From Acinetobacter sp. YWS30-1 (GTDB lineage: Bacteria > Pseudomonadota > Gammaproteobacteria > Pseudomonadales > Moraxellaceae), in NCBI RefSeq assembly GCF_033558715.1, contig NZ_CP114606.1, positions 2,480,001 to 2,544,000 of the forward strand: a stretch of DNA of 64,000 nucleotides, written 5' to 3'. The position numbers and the translations under genes are program-made. The notes beneath the pieces are model-generated. The model ran no database searches, was not told where the DNA came from, and was given only the letters and a program-made list of their open reading frames with translations. Shown here one piece after another: positions 56,419 to 64,000 of this stretch (position 1 is the first letter of the stretch; every line of letters begins with the position of its first letter).

Positions 56419-56523
56419 ATGAATAAATTCTTACTGGTTATATGTTGCAGTCTTGCATTGATAGGTTGTAGTTCAATGAATTTTAAGCCTACTGTGGGTG
56501 TCAGTATGGGAACTTCTATTTAA
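56419..56523 (+). CDS. Tiny lipoprotein, IS66 inserted at its stop codon
   Basis: A 34-residue open frame too short for most gene finders. It begins MNKFLLVICCSLALIGC, a lipoprotein signal with lipobox LIGC, leaving a mature peptide of 18 residues ending VGVSMGTSI. The ATG is preceded by a weak GAG. The last two bases of its TAA stop are the first two bases of the 8-bp IS66 target duplication (56522-56529), so the coding sequence is intact but its terminator (59086-59113) has been moved 2.5 kb away. Similar micro-lipoproteins exist in Gram-negative bacteria. Function unknown. Confidence 0.65.
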   Translation: MNKFLLVICCSLALIGCSSMNFKPTVGVSMGTSI

Positions 56524-56529
56524 TTTTCT
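56522..56529 (+). repeat. Left target-site duplication of IS66 element
   Basis: AATTTTCT, identical to 59063-59070 on the other side of the element. Eight bp is the normal duplication length for IS66. Confidence 0.92.
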
Positions 56530-56560
56530 GTAAGCGTCCGCTGAACCCCATGCCTATTTT

Positions 56561-58186
56561 TTAATTCGATTTAGGTTTCCAGCGGTGTGGTAGCAATTCT
56601 TCAATCTGAGTCACTTTATGTGTCGGCAACCTTTTCAGCACATCACTTAAATAGGCATAGGGATCCAGCCCATTCAGCTTTGCTGACTGGATTAATGTCA
56701 TAATATTGGCTGCTCGCTGACCGCTGCGCAGCGAACCTGCAAATAACCAGTTCTTACGTCCCAACGCCCAGGGGCGCATCTGGTTTTCCACCCAGTTATT
56801 GCAAATCGGTAGATTGCCATCATCCAGATAGCGGCTTAAAGCTGGCCAACGCTTCAGAGTGTAATTGATCGCCTTGGCGGTTGGAGAACTCGATGGCACA
56901 GTCAGTTGATGTTGGTTGAGCCATTCATACAGTTGTTGCATCACCGGTTGACTATGCTGTTGTCGGTATTCGCGGCGCTGTTCTGCTGTACCATCGGTCT
57001 TTTTCCTGAGTTCTGCTTCTATGGCATACAGTTTCTGAATCAGCACTAATGCCTGTTCAGCGACCTGACTTTTTTTGGTCACATGCAGTTCATGGAATTT
57101 ACGACGCGCATGCGCCATGCAGCCCACCTCAATGACCTGACCTGATTTAAAGCGTGCTTTATAACCGCTGTAATCATCACAGACCAGATGGCCCTGCCAG
57201 TCTTTCAGGAACGCTTCAGCATGCTGACCTGAACGACTATCCTGAAAGTCATAGATCACCGCCTGAACTGGATTGTACTGTGTGGTGGCATAGGCCCAGA
57301 CATAACCTTTCTTCGGTTTTTTCTCATTCTCACCCATCCGCATAATGGTGACTGGTGTTTCATCTGCATGCAGCACCTGCTGTTGCAGCACCACCTCTTT
57401 TAAGGCATTAGCCAGAGGCTCCAGTTCCACACCGCAGCGACCAATCCAGTCAGATAAAGTGGATCTGGACAGATCAATGCCAGCCCGCTGATAGATCAGG
57501 CGCTGACGGTACAGCGGCAAATGATCGGCATACTTCGATACCAGCACATGGCTGAGCAGTTCAGGTGAAGCAATGCCTTTATCAATCACATAGGCAGGCA
57601 TCGCTTGCTGAGTCAGGGTGTCACACTGATCACAGACCCATTTGCCACGAACATGCTGTTCCTTGTAGAACTGTGCCGGTCTGAAATGCAGTTTTTCACT
57701 GATATCTTCGCCGATACGACGTAACTGGCAGCCACAACTGCATTGGGTTGATGCAGGTTCATGCTCAATACGGATGGTGTGTAGATGATCTGGCAGCAGT
57801 CGACGTTTAGGTTTATTGGTTTTGGCTTTCTGTGTCGCTGCATCGGTTTTATCTGCATTTAATCGTTCTAATTCCAGATCAACGGCTGCGATATCTTCTT
57901 CGACCGCTTCGTCCCACAGATGGATTTGTTTTGCGGTGAGATGTTCGTTTTTACTGCCGAATTTATGCTGTTTAAACAGCGCCAGTTCATGCTCGTATTT
58001 TTGATTGAGAATAGAAAGATGTTGAACTTTAGAATCTAATTGCTGATTGGTGACTTCAAGATGTTGAACTCTGGCATCTAATTGCTGGTTTGATTGTGCC
58101 AGAGACTGATGCTGCATCGCCAACTGCCTGGTGAATTCCAGCAGTTGTTCATGGGTCAGTTGGCTTAAGTCAGGCAGCGTATTCAT
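56561..58186 (-). CDS. tnpC: IS66-family transposase TnpC
   Basis: A 541-residue DDE transposase. The N-terminus (1-110) is a Gln-rich coiled coil with internal repeats (LDARVQHLEV / LDSKVQHLSI), then a zinc-binding part CSCGCQLRRIGED and CDQCDTLTQ. The DDE core includes VLHADETPVTIMRM and LVCDDYSGYKARF. The C-terminal signature NWVENQMRPWALGRKNWLFA is characteristic of IS66 (C-terminal Glu region). No frameshift or stop. Last gene of the element, 75 nt after tnpB. Confidence 0.95.
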   Translation of the reverse strand: MNTLPDLSQLTHEQLLEFTRQLAMQHQSLAQSNQQLDARVQHLEVTNQQLDSKVQHLSILNQKYEHELALFKQHKFGSKNEHLTAKQIHLWDEAVEEDIAAVDLELERLNADKTDAATQKAKTNKPKRRLLPDHLHTIRIEHEPASTQCSCGCQLRRIGEDISEKLHFRPAQFYKEQHVRGKWVCDQCDTLTQQAMPAYVIDKGIASPELLSHVLVSKYADHLPLYRQRLIYQRAGIDLSRSTLSDWIGRCGVELEPLANALKEVVLQQQVLHADETPVTIMRMGENEKKPKKGYVWAYATTQYNPVQAVIYDFQDSRSGQHAEAFLKDWQGHLVCDDYSGYKARFKSGQVIEVGCMAHARRKFHELHVTKKSQVAEQALVLIQKLYAIEAELRKKTDGTAEQRREYRQQHSQPVMQQLYEWLNQHQLTVPSSSPTAKAINYTLKRWPALSRYLDDGNLPICNNWVENQMRPWALGRKNWLFAGSLRSGQRAANIMTLIQSAKLNGLDPYAYLSDVLKRLPTHKVTQIEELLPHRWKPKSN

Positions 58187-58260
58187 GACCGCAGTATGCC
58201 TGAGGTCATGAGAAGAATGAAATAGAACGTTTGGAGAATAGCAGAATGGAACAGCCTGGT

Positions 58261-58596
58261 TTAAAGCATCGTCACCACCTGCTGTCGTCCAATTCTCTGC
58301 CAGGGCAAACCTTGGATTAATGCCTGTAACTGTTCCGGGCTGAGGGCCACGGTTTCACCTTGGTGAACTTGAGCCCAGTGGAATTTTCCCTGTTCCAGCC
58401 GCCGGGCACACAGCCAGATGCCCAGTCCATCATGTACCAGCACTTTCATGCGATGGCCACGTTTATTACAGAACAGGTAAGCACAATGCGGTTTAATGTA
58501 GCCAAAGGCTCTCACCACCTGAGCCATGACAGTATCCATCCCTGCTCGCATATCCAGAGGTTGGGTAGAAAGCCAGATTTCATCGATACGGATCAT
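58261..58596 (-). CDS. tnpB: IS66 accessory protein TnpB
   Basis: A 111-residue IS66 Orf2 protein needed for transposition. The start MIRIDEIWLSTQPLDMRAG at 58596 overlaps the tnpA stop by 4 nt (ATGA), showing translational coupling. LFCNKRGHRMKVLVHDGLGI is the family segment. Confidence 0.94.
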   Translation of the reverse strand: MIRIDEIWLSTQPLDMRAGMDTVMAQVVRAFGYIKPHCAYLFCNKRGHRMKVLVHDGLGIWLCARRLEQGKFHWAQVHQGETVALSPEQLQALIQGLPWQRIGRQQVVTML

Positions 58597-58976
58597 GTTG
58601 CCAGCACCTTGAGTAATTCTGCCAAGGCAGGTATTTCTGATACTTGCCATTTCAAGCCAATTTCTGCTTTTGAGTGGGGTAAAGTAATTTGAACTTTTAA
58701 CATGTCAGTAGGAGTAGGATCTAATGGTGCAGAGCAAGATAAGGCAATAAATGCAGGTTTATTCGGTAGTGGTGAGCGATCACTCCCTGGCTTAGCATCA
58801 ATTAAGCGAATCCATTTGGATACAAGATTTGTATTCAATCCATGTTGCAAAGCGACTGAAGCAATTGAAACGTCCGGTGCTTTACAAGCCTGAACGATCT
58901 GCTGTTTAAATTCAGCACTGTATGTTCTTCGTTTTTTCGCAAGAGATGCGATGGATGTCTGATGATTTGTAGTCAT
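58593..58976 (-). CDS. tnpA: IS66 accessory protein TnpA
   Basis: A 127-residue helix-turn-helix protein of the IS66 family. RRTYSAEFKQQIVQACKAPD and VALQHGLNTNLVSKWI form the HTH. The middle is a Pro/Ser-rich linker. It is the first gene of the element, starting 87 nt inside the right end. Confidence 0.92.
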   Translation of the reverse strand: MTTNHQTSIASLAKKRRTYSAEFKQQIVQACKAPDVSIASVALQHGLNTNLVSKWIRLIDAKPGSDRSPLPNKPAFIALSCSAPLDPTPTDMLKVQITLPHSKAEIGLKWQVSEIPALAELLKVLAT

Positions 58977-59062
58977 AAATTTAAGTCCCCACTTGTTTCT
59001 AAGTGGGGACTAAATTAAGGCTTATAGGATGAATTCATAAGGTGTGTTCAGCGGACGCTTAC

Positions 59063-59070
59063 AATTTTCT
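59063..59070 (+). repeat. Right target-site duplication of IS66 element
   Basis: AATTTTCT, a direct copy of 56522-56529. Confidence 0.92.
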
Positions 59071-59085
59071 TAATTTTAATTCTCA

Positions 59086-59113
59086 AAAAAACAGCGCCGA
59101 GGCGCTGTTTTTT
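59086..59113. terminator. Terminator of Ig-repeat gene and original lipoprotein gene
   Basis: Stem AAAAACAGCGC / GCGCTGTTTTT flanked by A and T runs. Before IS66 insertion it would have been about 25 nt downstream of the lipoprotein stop codon and would have served both convergent genes. Confidence 0.82.
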
Positions 59114-59120
59114 AGTTAGA

Positions 59121-62100
59121 TCAATTAACACAAGTTGTATATGGACTTATACGGTTAGGAGCATAACTTCCATCGGCAGCATAGTCACTCGCTAAACTTG
59201 GAAGGGTTAGTGTTGTATAACCTCTAATTGGTGTTCCATCTTGTATTCGTGCAAGTGTCGCCTTCGCACCAACTTCTACAGATACCCATTGTGCATTAGC
59301 TTTCGGATATTCAATAATGAAATCAAATCTACCCGTGCTATCTGTACGATAAGTCGCAGTATATGGATGTGTCGTACTATTATTTGTTGTACCACCTAAG
59401 AAACGAACTACACGTAATGCTTGTCCATTAGCCATCCAAGTTGAATTACTCGCATTAATTGGACAAGTAATAGCCTCGTTCTTTGCTAATGTCTGTGAAG
59501 GAGTTGTATTAACTAATGGATAGTAATAATCATTTGGTTTAATCCAACCTTTCAAGTTTGTGAATGGATAAACTGCATCCAATTCTTTTACATCTTCTGT
59601 CTTAGGTGTCCCATCAGGATTAGTTAGAGGATTACCACTTGCATCTAAAACAGGTTTAGTCACGACTTTCCATGGATCTTTTTGAATACCAAACACCCAT
59701 TCACCGATGACATAAGAAGTTGGACGAATATCCAGAACAACATCCTGATTTGCAACAGGTTTACCATCAACATCAACTAATTGAACAGAACCTTCTTTTT
59801 GATAATAAACCCCATTAGCTGTTGATGTAATCTCTGTTGGGTTAAAGTTAACAGCAATAGAACCAACAGTAACTGGCACTTCTGAATTTACAACATCAAT
59901 ACGATGAGGTACACGTCGTTCTGTATTTTGTTCATCCTTAACAATAGCCTCTACACGTAGGTCAGCAGTAGCAAAGTCATAGTTTCGATCACGCAAGCTT
60001 TCATCAATAACAATTGTAAATTTTGCCCAACCATTTTCATCACTTTCAATAGTTGATGCTCCATGAATATAAGCACCATTTCGTCTATAAGCTGGAATTG
60101 TTAAAGTTACAGCTTTACCAGCTTGACTTGATCCTTCTAAGTCTACTACTAATACAGACACTTCAACACTATCGCCTCTTAGATTCAATTTATCTTTAGA
60201 TGACTTGATTTTTAAATCTAATGTTGGTGCTAGAACTGTTGGTGAATGGACTTGAATACTACTAGGTTGAGTTACTATAGCACCTGTTGCAGTGGTATGT
60301 GTTGCTGTTAATTCAATTGGTAGAACAGGAGTTGATAATATTCCCTGTAATGATTTCATTGATACTTCAAATACAGCTTCACCAAACTCATTTGTTGTAA
60401 TTTGTGAAGAACCATTAATACTCGTAGCATTACGTGGGTCATCAATCGCTAAAGTTACAGTTTCATTGGCAACTCCACCTTGATTCGCATCAAGAAGTTT
60501 AACTGTTACAAATGCACTATCACCAGATGATGACAAAGATACTCGACTGCTATCTATCGTCAAGTGATAAGGATTACTAATATCTTGAACAGTAAAAGTT
60601 AGATCCGTCTGAAGTTTATTACCACGTGGATCACGAATAGTACCCGTAACCATAATAGAGCTTAATACTGTTTTTGTAATACCTTTTGGCACAATCAAGT
60701 CAATAGGAACTGAACCGTTTCCTTGTATTACCACTCCTTCAGCACTCAGCTTAATACCTGCAGCTATCGCTTCTGGATTCAGAGTTAATTGCATTGGTGT
60801 ACCATTAGCAGTATTAATCCCCATTTCATCTTTAACAGCTGCATACACTTTAACTGTTTGCCCAGCTGTCACTGTTTTTACATCTGATGTTAAACGCGGA
60901 TTTAAAGCATTTGCTGGAGCGGTGATACTAATTACACTTGTTTGCTGTAAACGATCGCCATTATTTAAGTTCGTACCAACTACTGCAAAGACAATACCAT
61001 TTTTGATCAAACTAGCATCATATGCGCCCTCAGAAACGGTAACCGTAAATTCAGCTTCACCCTTACTGTTAGTTTGAGTTGGTACATTGCTTAATGTCAC
61101 ACGACTAGAAGTTAAACTAGATAGAGCAACTGCGATAGGCGTATTTGGAATTGGATTACCAGCTTTATCAATTGCTTTAATTTTGACGCGTGTTTCACCA
61201 CCAAGAACAGAAATTGTATCTAATGGTTTATCATCTACTGTCGTAAAGACAAGATCTGCTAAGTCTGGTAAAACCACAGTGGCTTTCTCTAATTCAACTT
61301 TACGAACTAACGTGTATGCAGAACCATCAGCACGTCGTGCAGTCGCAGTAAATTCCAAATCATTTGCAGCTAGATTCTCAATTTCAGCTTGATTTTGAGG
61401 ATTAATCGTTACTTCAAATGTTGCAAGACCATTGCTGTCTGTCATGATTTGAGATGGCGAAGCAAAGCTGACACCATTACTTAAAGCAGCTTCATTTAGA
61501 CCAAGTGAAACAACTTGGTTTGCAAATGCCTTACCTTCAGTATCTTTTGCATTAATCGTCACTTGAATTGTCTTAGGTGTATTCACATCCAATGCAACTA
61601 CATAATCAGATGCATTCAAGGTAAAGTAATCTAAAATCTGACCCGCATTTGGCGATTTAAAGTTCAAGGTCTGAATAGCCGTTTTGCCATTCGTTGTGGT
61701 CGCTGTGACACGAACCCCTGGGCTGACCAAATCAATCTGCGCTTGTGTACCTGCAACCTTATATTCAAATTCAAAATAAGCGTAACCATTGGCATCAGTA
61801 AACTTCGTTGCTTCACCAGTTAAGGTTAACTGAGCAGTTTTTAACTGTTCTAAGGTTAAATTTGGTGTGTCAATCGTTACTTTCGCACCTTGTAAAGCAC
61901 CCTTATCAGCAGATAACGCTTTTACTGGTACAATAATTTTTTGATCTTTTGAATAATCAAATGCTTGCAGAATTGGATCAATTAAAACCTCTGCAGGTGT
62001 AGATTCAACATCAGGAGCTCTTAAATCAATACGGCGAGAAGCTTCATAATTCGAACCATCAGCACGTTTAGCTGTTAATGTAACCTGTAAATCACCAGTC

Positions 62101-64000
62101 ACATCATCAATCAGCTTTTGCACTTCCGCTTTATTACGTGGCAATGCCTTAAAGGTAAAGGTCACATAACCATCAGCATCGGTTTTTTGCGTAAAGGTTT
62201 GTGCCCCAATATTCGCACCTGTTGGATCAAGTAAATAAACACCATTATTATGTGCTTGTTCATTATAGCTGATCGTGACATCTTGATTAGCAAGTGCTTT
62301 ACCACCCACATTGATTGCACGTACCTTAACGGTAATATCAGTTTGTACGTTTTCTTCAATCGCGGCATAACCATTTGTATCAATAGAAATATAATCTAAA
62401 GCTTCTGAAGTTAAAGACTCTCTAAAGTTCAATTTTGTTGTCTGGGTTTTTCCATTTGCAGTTGCGGTAACAGTTACACCATTTAAGATCTCACGCTGTA
62501 CTGTAGATTCTGCATATTTATATTCAAATACAAATGTCGCATAGCCGTCATCACCAGTAAACTGTTCAGCTGCTCCATTTAAACTAAAGTTGAGTTGTGC
62601 TAATTTCGCTTGAATATCAGTTGTGATTGCAACTTTTTCATTTTTCAGCGTACTGCCAGCAGCATCTAATGCTTTAACGCGTACTTGAATCGTATGATTT
62701 TGAGTATAGTCAAATGAATTTAACATTGGATCAATAACTAAAGTCTCAACTTTAGATTCAACTTGCTCTTCGGCTTGTACTAATTCAACTTTACGTTGAG
62801 CTTGACGAACAGATCCATCAGCAACTTTAGATAAGACTTTTACTGTTACGCCATTTGTCAATAATGCTTCTAATTCCTGTTGGTTCTTTGGATGCACACT
62901 GAATTCAAATTTTGCATAACCTTCTGCATCAGTTGCTACTGATGAAGCTGTAAGAAGATTGATACCATTTTCATTGGTTAATTCAATCTGAACATTTTGA
63001 TTCTCCAAAACTGAACCATCAGTACCTTTTGCAAGCACAGATAACGCAACTTTAGTTTCTACATCCGTATCAATGACAGCTTTACCAATCATATCAATGA
63101 CAAGATAATCAAGCGTATTAGTTTGAGTTTCCGCAAAGTTAATAACTGTGCGCTGCTCTTTACCATTTGCAGTCGCCAATAATGCTACACCTTTCAATGC
63201 AAGAGGTTTTTGCTCTGTAGATTGTGCATCATAGTTATAGCTAAATTCGAAGACAGCATAGCCTTGATCATCGGTATATTGCTCAGCAGCACCATTTAAA
63301 CTTAAATTAAGTTTCGCTAATTCTGCACTTGAGATGTTTTCAGGACGCAATGTAATTTTTTCATTACGTAATGCGCTACCATCTTCACCAATCGCCTTCA
63401 CTCGTACCGCAATAATGTGATTTTTACTGTAGTCATAAACACTAATTGGATCAATGATCAGATAATCAACTTCACTTGGTGCTTCTGCTTCTGACTTATA
63501 AAGTTCAACTTTTCTTGATACTTTGTATGCAGAACCATCTACACGCTGTGCAGATAAACGAACATTCAAACCAGATGCAAGCAATGCCTCTAATTCAGAT
63601 GCATTTTCTGGTGCAATGTTGACTTTAAATGTGGCTTGTCCTTGTGCATTGGTCACAACTTCTGTCGCAGAATTAAATGAAATACCACTATTGGTTTCTG
63701 TTTCATTCAATTCAATTTTCACAGTCTGGTCTTTTAATATCTGACCATTTGTTGCCAATGCAGTTGCTGTAATTATCACTTCTGTTGGTTGATCGGTTGA
63801 GATAACTGCACGACCACCTGTAGATACCACTAAATAATCAAGATTGATTTCTTGTTCATTTGCAGGTGCTTTAAAGTTAATAATCGTATTATTCGTCTTT
63901 CCATTGGCAGTTGCTGTAATTTCAAAACCATTTAACAGTTTCTTTTGTGCAGGAGACTGTGCATTGTATTTATAGTCAAATGTGAATGTCACGTAACCAT
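59121..64000 (-). CDS. Giant Ig-like repeat protein, N-terminus beyond window
   Basis: At least 1623 residues, read leftwards, with the start outside the window. It consists of tandem bacterial Ig-like domains of the Big_1/invasin type, about 110-125 residues each. Two domain kinds alternate: type A, beginning LDYLVVSTGGRAV-like (residues 51, 294, 531 and 787 of the visible part), and type B, beginning YLIIDPISVYDYSKNH-like (176, 416, 668). An A+B pair is about 240-256 residues. After residue 905 four more divergent Ig-like domains follow, then a C-terminal part (about 1370-1623) with two Cys (1510, 1621). No membrane anchor or sorting motif is at the C-terminus. Such proteins are usually surface adhesins or intimin-like. 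The visible part is intact. The function and the export route lie outside the window. Confidence 0.85.
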   Translation of the reverse strand, partial: GYVTFTFDYKYNAQSPAQKKLLNGFEITATANGKTNNTIINFKAPANEQEINLDYLVVSTGGRAVISTDQPTEVIITATALATNGQILKDQTVKIELNETETNSGISFNSATEVVTNAQGQATFKVNIAPENASELEALLASGLNVRLSAQRVDGSAYKVSRKVELYKSEAEAPSEVDYLIIDPISVYDYSKNHIIAVRVKAIGEDGSALRNEKITLRPENISSAELAKLNLSLNGAAEQYTDDQGYAVFEFSYNYDAQSTEQKPLALKGVALLATANGKEQRTVINFAETQTNTLDYLVIDMIGKAVIDTDVETKVALSVLAKGTDGSVLENQNVQIELTNENGINLLTASSVATDAEGYAKFEFSVHPKNQQELEALLTNGVTVKVLSKVADGSVRQAQRKVELVQAEEQVESKVETLVIDPMLNSFDYTQNHTIQVRVKALDAAGSTLKNEKVAITTDIQAKLAQLNFSLNGAAEQFTGDDGYATFVFEYKYAESTVQREILNGVTVTATANGKTQTTKLNFRESLTSEALDYISIDTNGYAAIEENVQTDITVKVRAINVGGKALANQDVTISYNEQAHNNGVYLLDPTGANIGAQTFTQKTDADGYVTFTFKALPRNKAEVQKLIDDVTGDLQVTLTAKRADGSNYEASRRIDLRAPDVESTPAEVLIDPILQAFDYSKDQKIIVPVKALSADKGALQGAKVTIDTPNLTLEQLKTAQLTLTGEATKFTDANGYAYFEFEYKVAGTQAQIDLVSPGVRVTATTTNGKTAIQTLNFKSPNAGQILDYFTLNASDYVVALDVNTPKTIQVTINAKDTEGKAFANQVVSLGLNEAALSNGVSFASPSQIMTDSNGLATFEVTINPQNQAEIENLAANDLEFTATARRADGSAYTLVRKVELEKATVVLPDLADLVFTTVDDKPLDTISVLGGETRVKIKAIDKAGNPIPNTPIAVALSSLTSSRVTLSNVPTQTNSKGEAEFTVTVSEGAYDASLIKNGIVFAVVGTNLNNGDRLQQTSVISITAPANALNPRLTSDVKTVTAGQTVKVYAAVKDEMGINTANGTPMQLTLNPEAIAAGIKLSAEGVVIQGNGSVPIDLIVPKGITKTVLSSIMVTGTIRDPRGNKLQTDLTFTVQDISNPYHLTIDSSRVSLSSSGDSAFVTVKLLDANQGGVANETVTLAIDDPRNATSINGSSQITTNEFGEAVFEVSMKSLQGILSTPVLPIELTATHTTATGAIVTQPSSIQVHSPTVLAPTLDLKIKSSKDKLNLRGDSVEVSVLVVDLEGSSQAGKAVTLTIPAYRRNGAYIHGASTIESDENGWAKFTIVIDESLRDRNYDFATADLRVEAIVKDEQNTERRVPHRIDVVNSEVPVTVGSIAVNFNPTEITSTANGVYYQKEGSVQLVDVDGKPVANQDVVLDIRPTSYVIGEWVFGIQKDPWKVVTKPVLDASGNPLTNPDGTPKTEDVKELDAVYPFTNLKGWIKPNDYYYPLVNTTPSQTLAKNEAITCPINASNSTWMANGQALRVVRFLGGTTNNSTTHPYTATYRTDSTGRFDFIIEYPKANAQWVSVEVGAKATLARIQDGTPIRGYTTLTLPSLASDYAADGSYAPNRISPYTTCVN

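Larger units (their letters stand above)
56530..59062 (-). mobile_element. Complete IS66-family insertion sequence (2533 bp)
   Basis: The ends are perfect 17-bp inverted repeats, GTAAGCGTCCGCTGAAC at 56530-56546 and its complement at 59046-59062, flanked by 8-bp direct repeats AATTTTCT. Inside are three overlapping or close minus-strand genes in the order tnpA, tnpB, tnpC, the IS66 arrangement. All three frames are complete, so the element looks active or recently so. I cannot tell the exact named IS. Confidence 0.95.

Noticed and set aside
59121..64000. CRISPR array or tandem DNA satellite
   Set aside because: The periodicity is in coding DNA with a long 240-256 residue unit and diverged copies; no short identical repeats with spacers.

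Overview
The window looks like a chromosomal segment of an Acinetobacter-like gammaproteobacterium (Moraxellaceae). Supporting signs are the AT-rich base composition, the gene order (gacS / cysM / rlmD / relA; tgt-yajC-secD-secF; coaBC / radC; yciB-yciI-mnmC), a transhydrogenase split into three genes, and short A- and T-flanked hairpin terminators between most units. I see no rRNA, CRISPR array or prophage. One tRNA gene (Leu, CAA) is present. The left end cuts pheS and the right end cuts a very large Ig-repeat protein.

Region 1-13 kb is the translation cluster thrS-infC / rpmI-rplT / pheS. It is one unit in enterobacteria but is broken up here by unrelated genes: an MFS exporter, small membrane proteins, a glutathione transferase, a small heat-shock gene, and a tail-anchored protein on the opposite strand between rplT and pheS. 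infC appears to start with AUU just behind thrS. Upstream lies a pair encoding a fold-III PLP enzyme and an aldonolactone-oxidase-like flavoprotein whose start region looks frameshifted.

Region 13-24 kb has an acyl-CoA ligase, tRNA-Leu, queA, a DUF3137/LemA pair, tgt and the Sec accessory operon yajC-secD-secF. Region 24-36 kb has an HTH regulator with a degenerate LexA-type domain, relA, rlmD, a PolB-type exonuclease, cysM, the hybrid kinase gacS/barA, a three-gene crotonase / hydroxyacid dehydrogenase / hydroxypyruvate isomerase unit, and rsfS.

Region 36-56 kb carries pntA1-pntA2-pntB, a long gene-free stretch, an MFS transporter, a HEPN-family protein that has lost its catalytic motif, dusA, coaBC, radC, a bestrophin, the PHP phosphoesterase rnm, yciB, yciI, mnmC, two rhodanese/DUF442 proteins, yajQ, two thioesterase-fold proteins, trxC and an alpha/beta hydrolase.

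Region 56-64 kb is the accessory end. An intact IS66-family element (2533 bp, 17-bp terminal repeats, 8-bp target duplication) is inserted exactly at the stop codon of a 34-residue lipoprotein gene, separating it from its terminator. Beyond it is a protein of more than 1600 residues built from alternating Ig-like domains, read leftwards. I did not find a clearly new multi-gene defence or mobile system. The most unusual items are the candidate RNA thermometer, the dead-HEPN protein, the frameshifted oxidase start, the IS/lipoprotein junction and the Ig-repeat protein.
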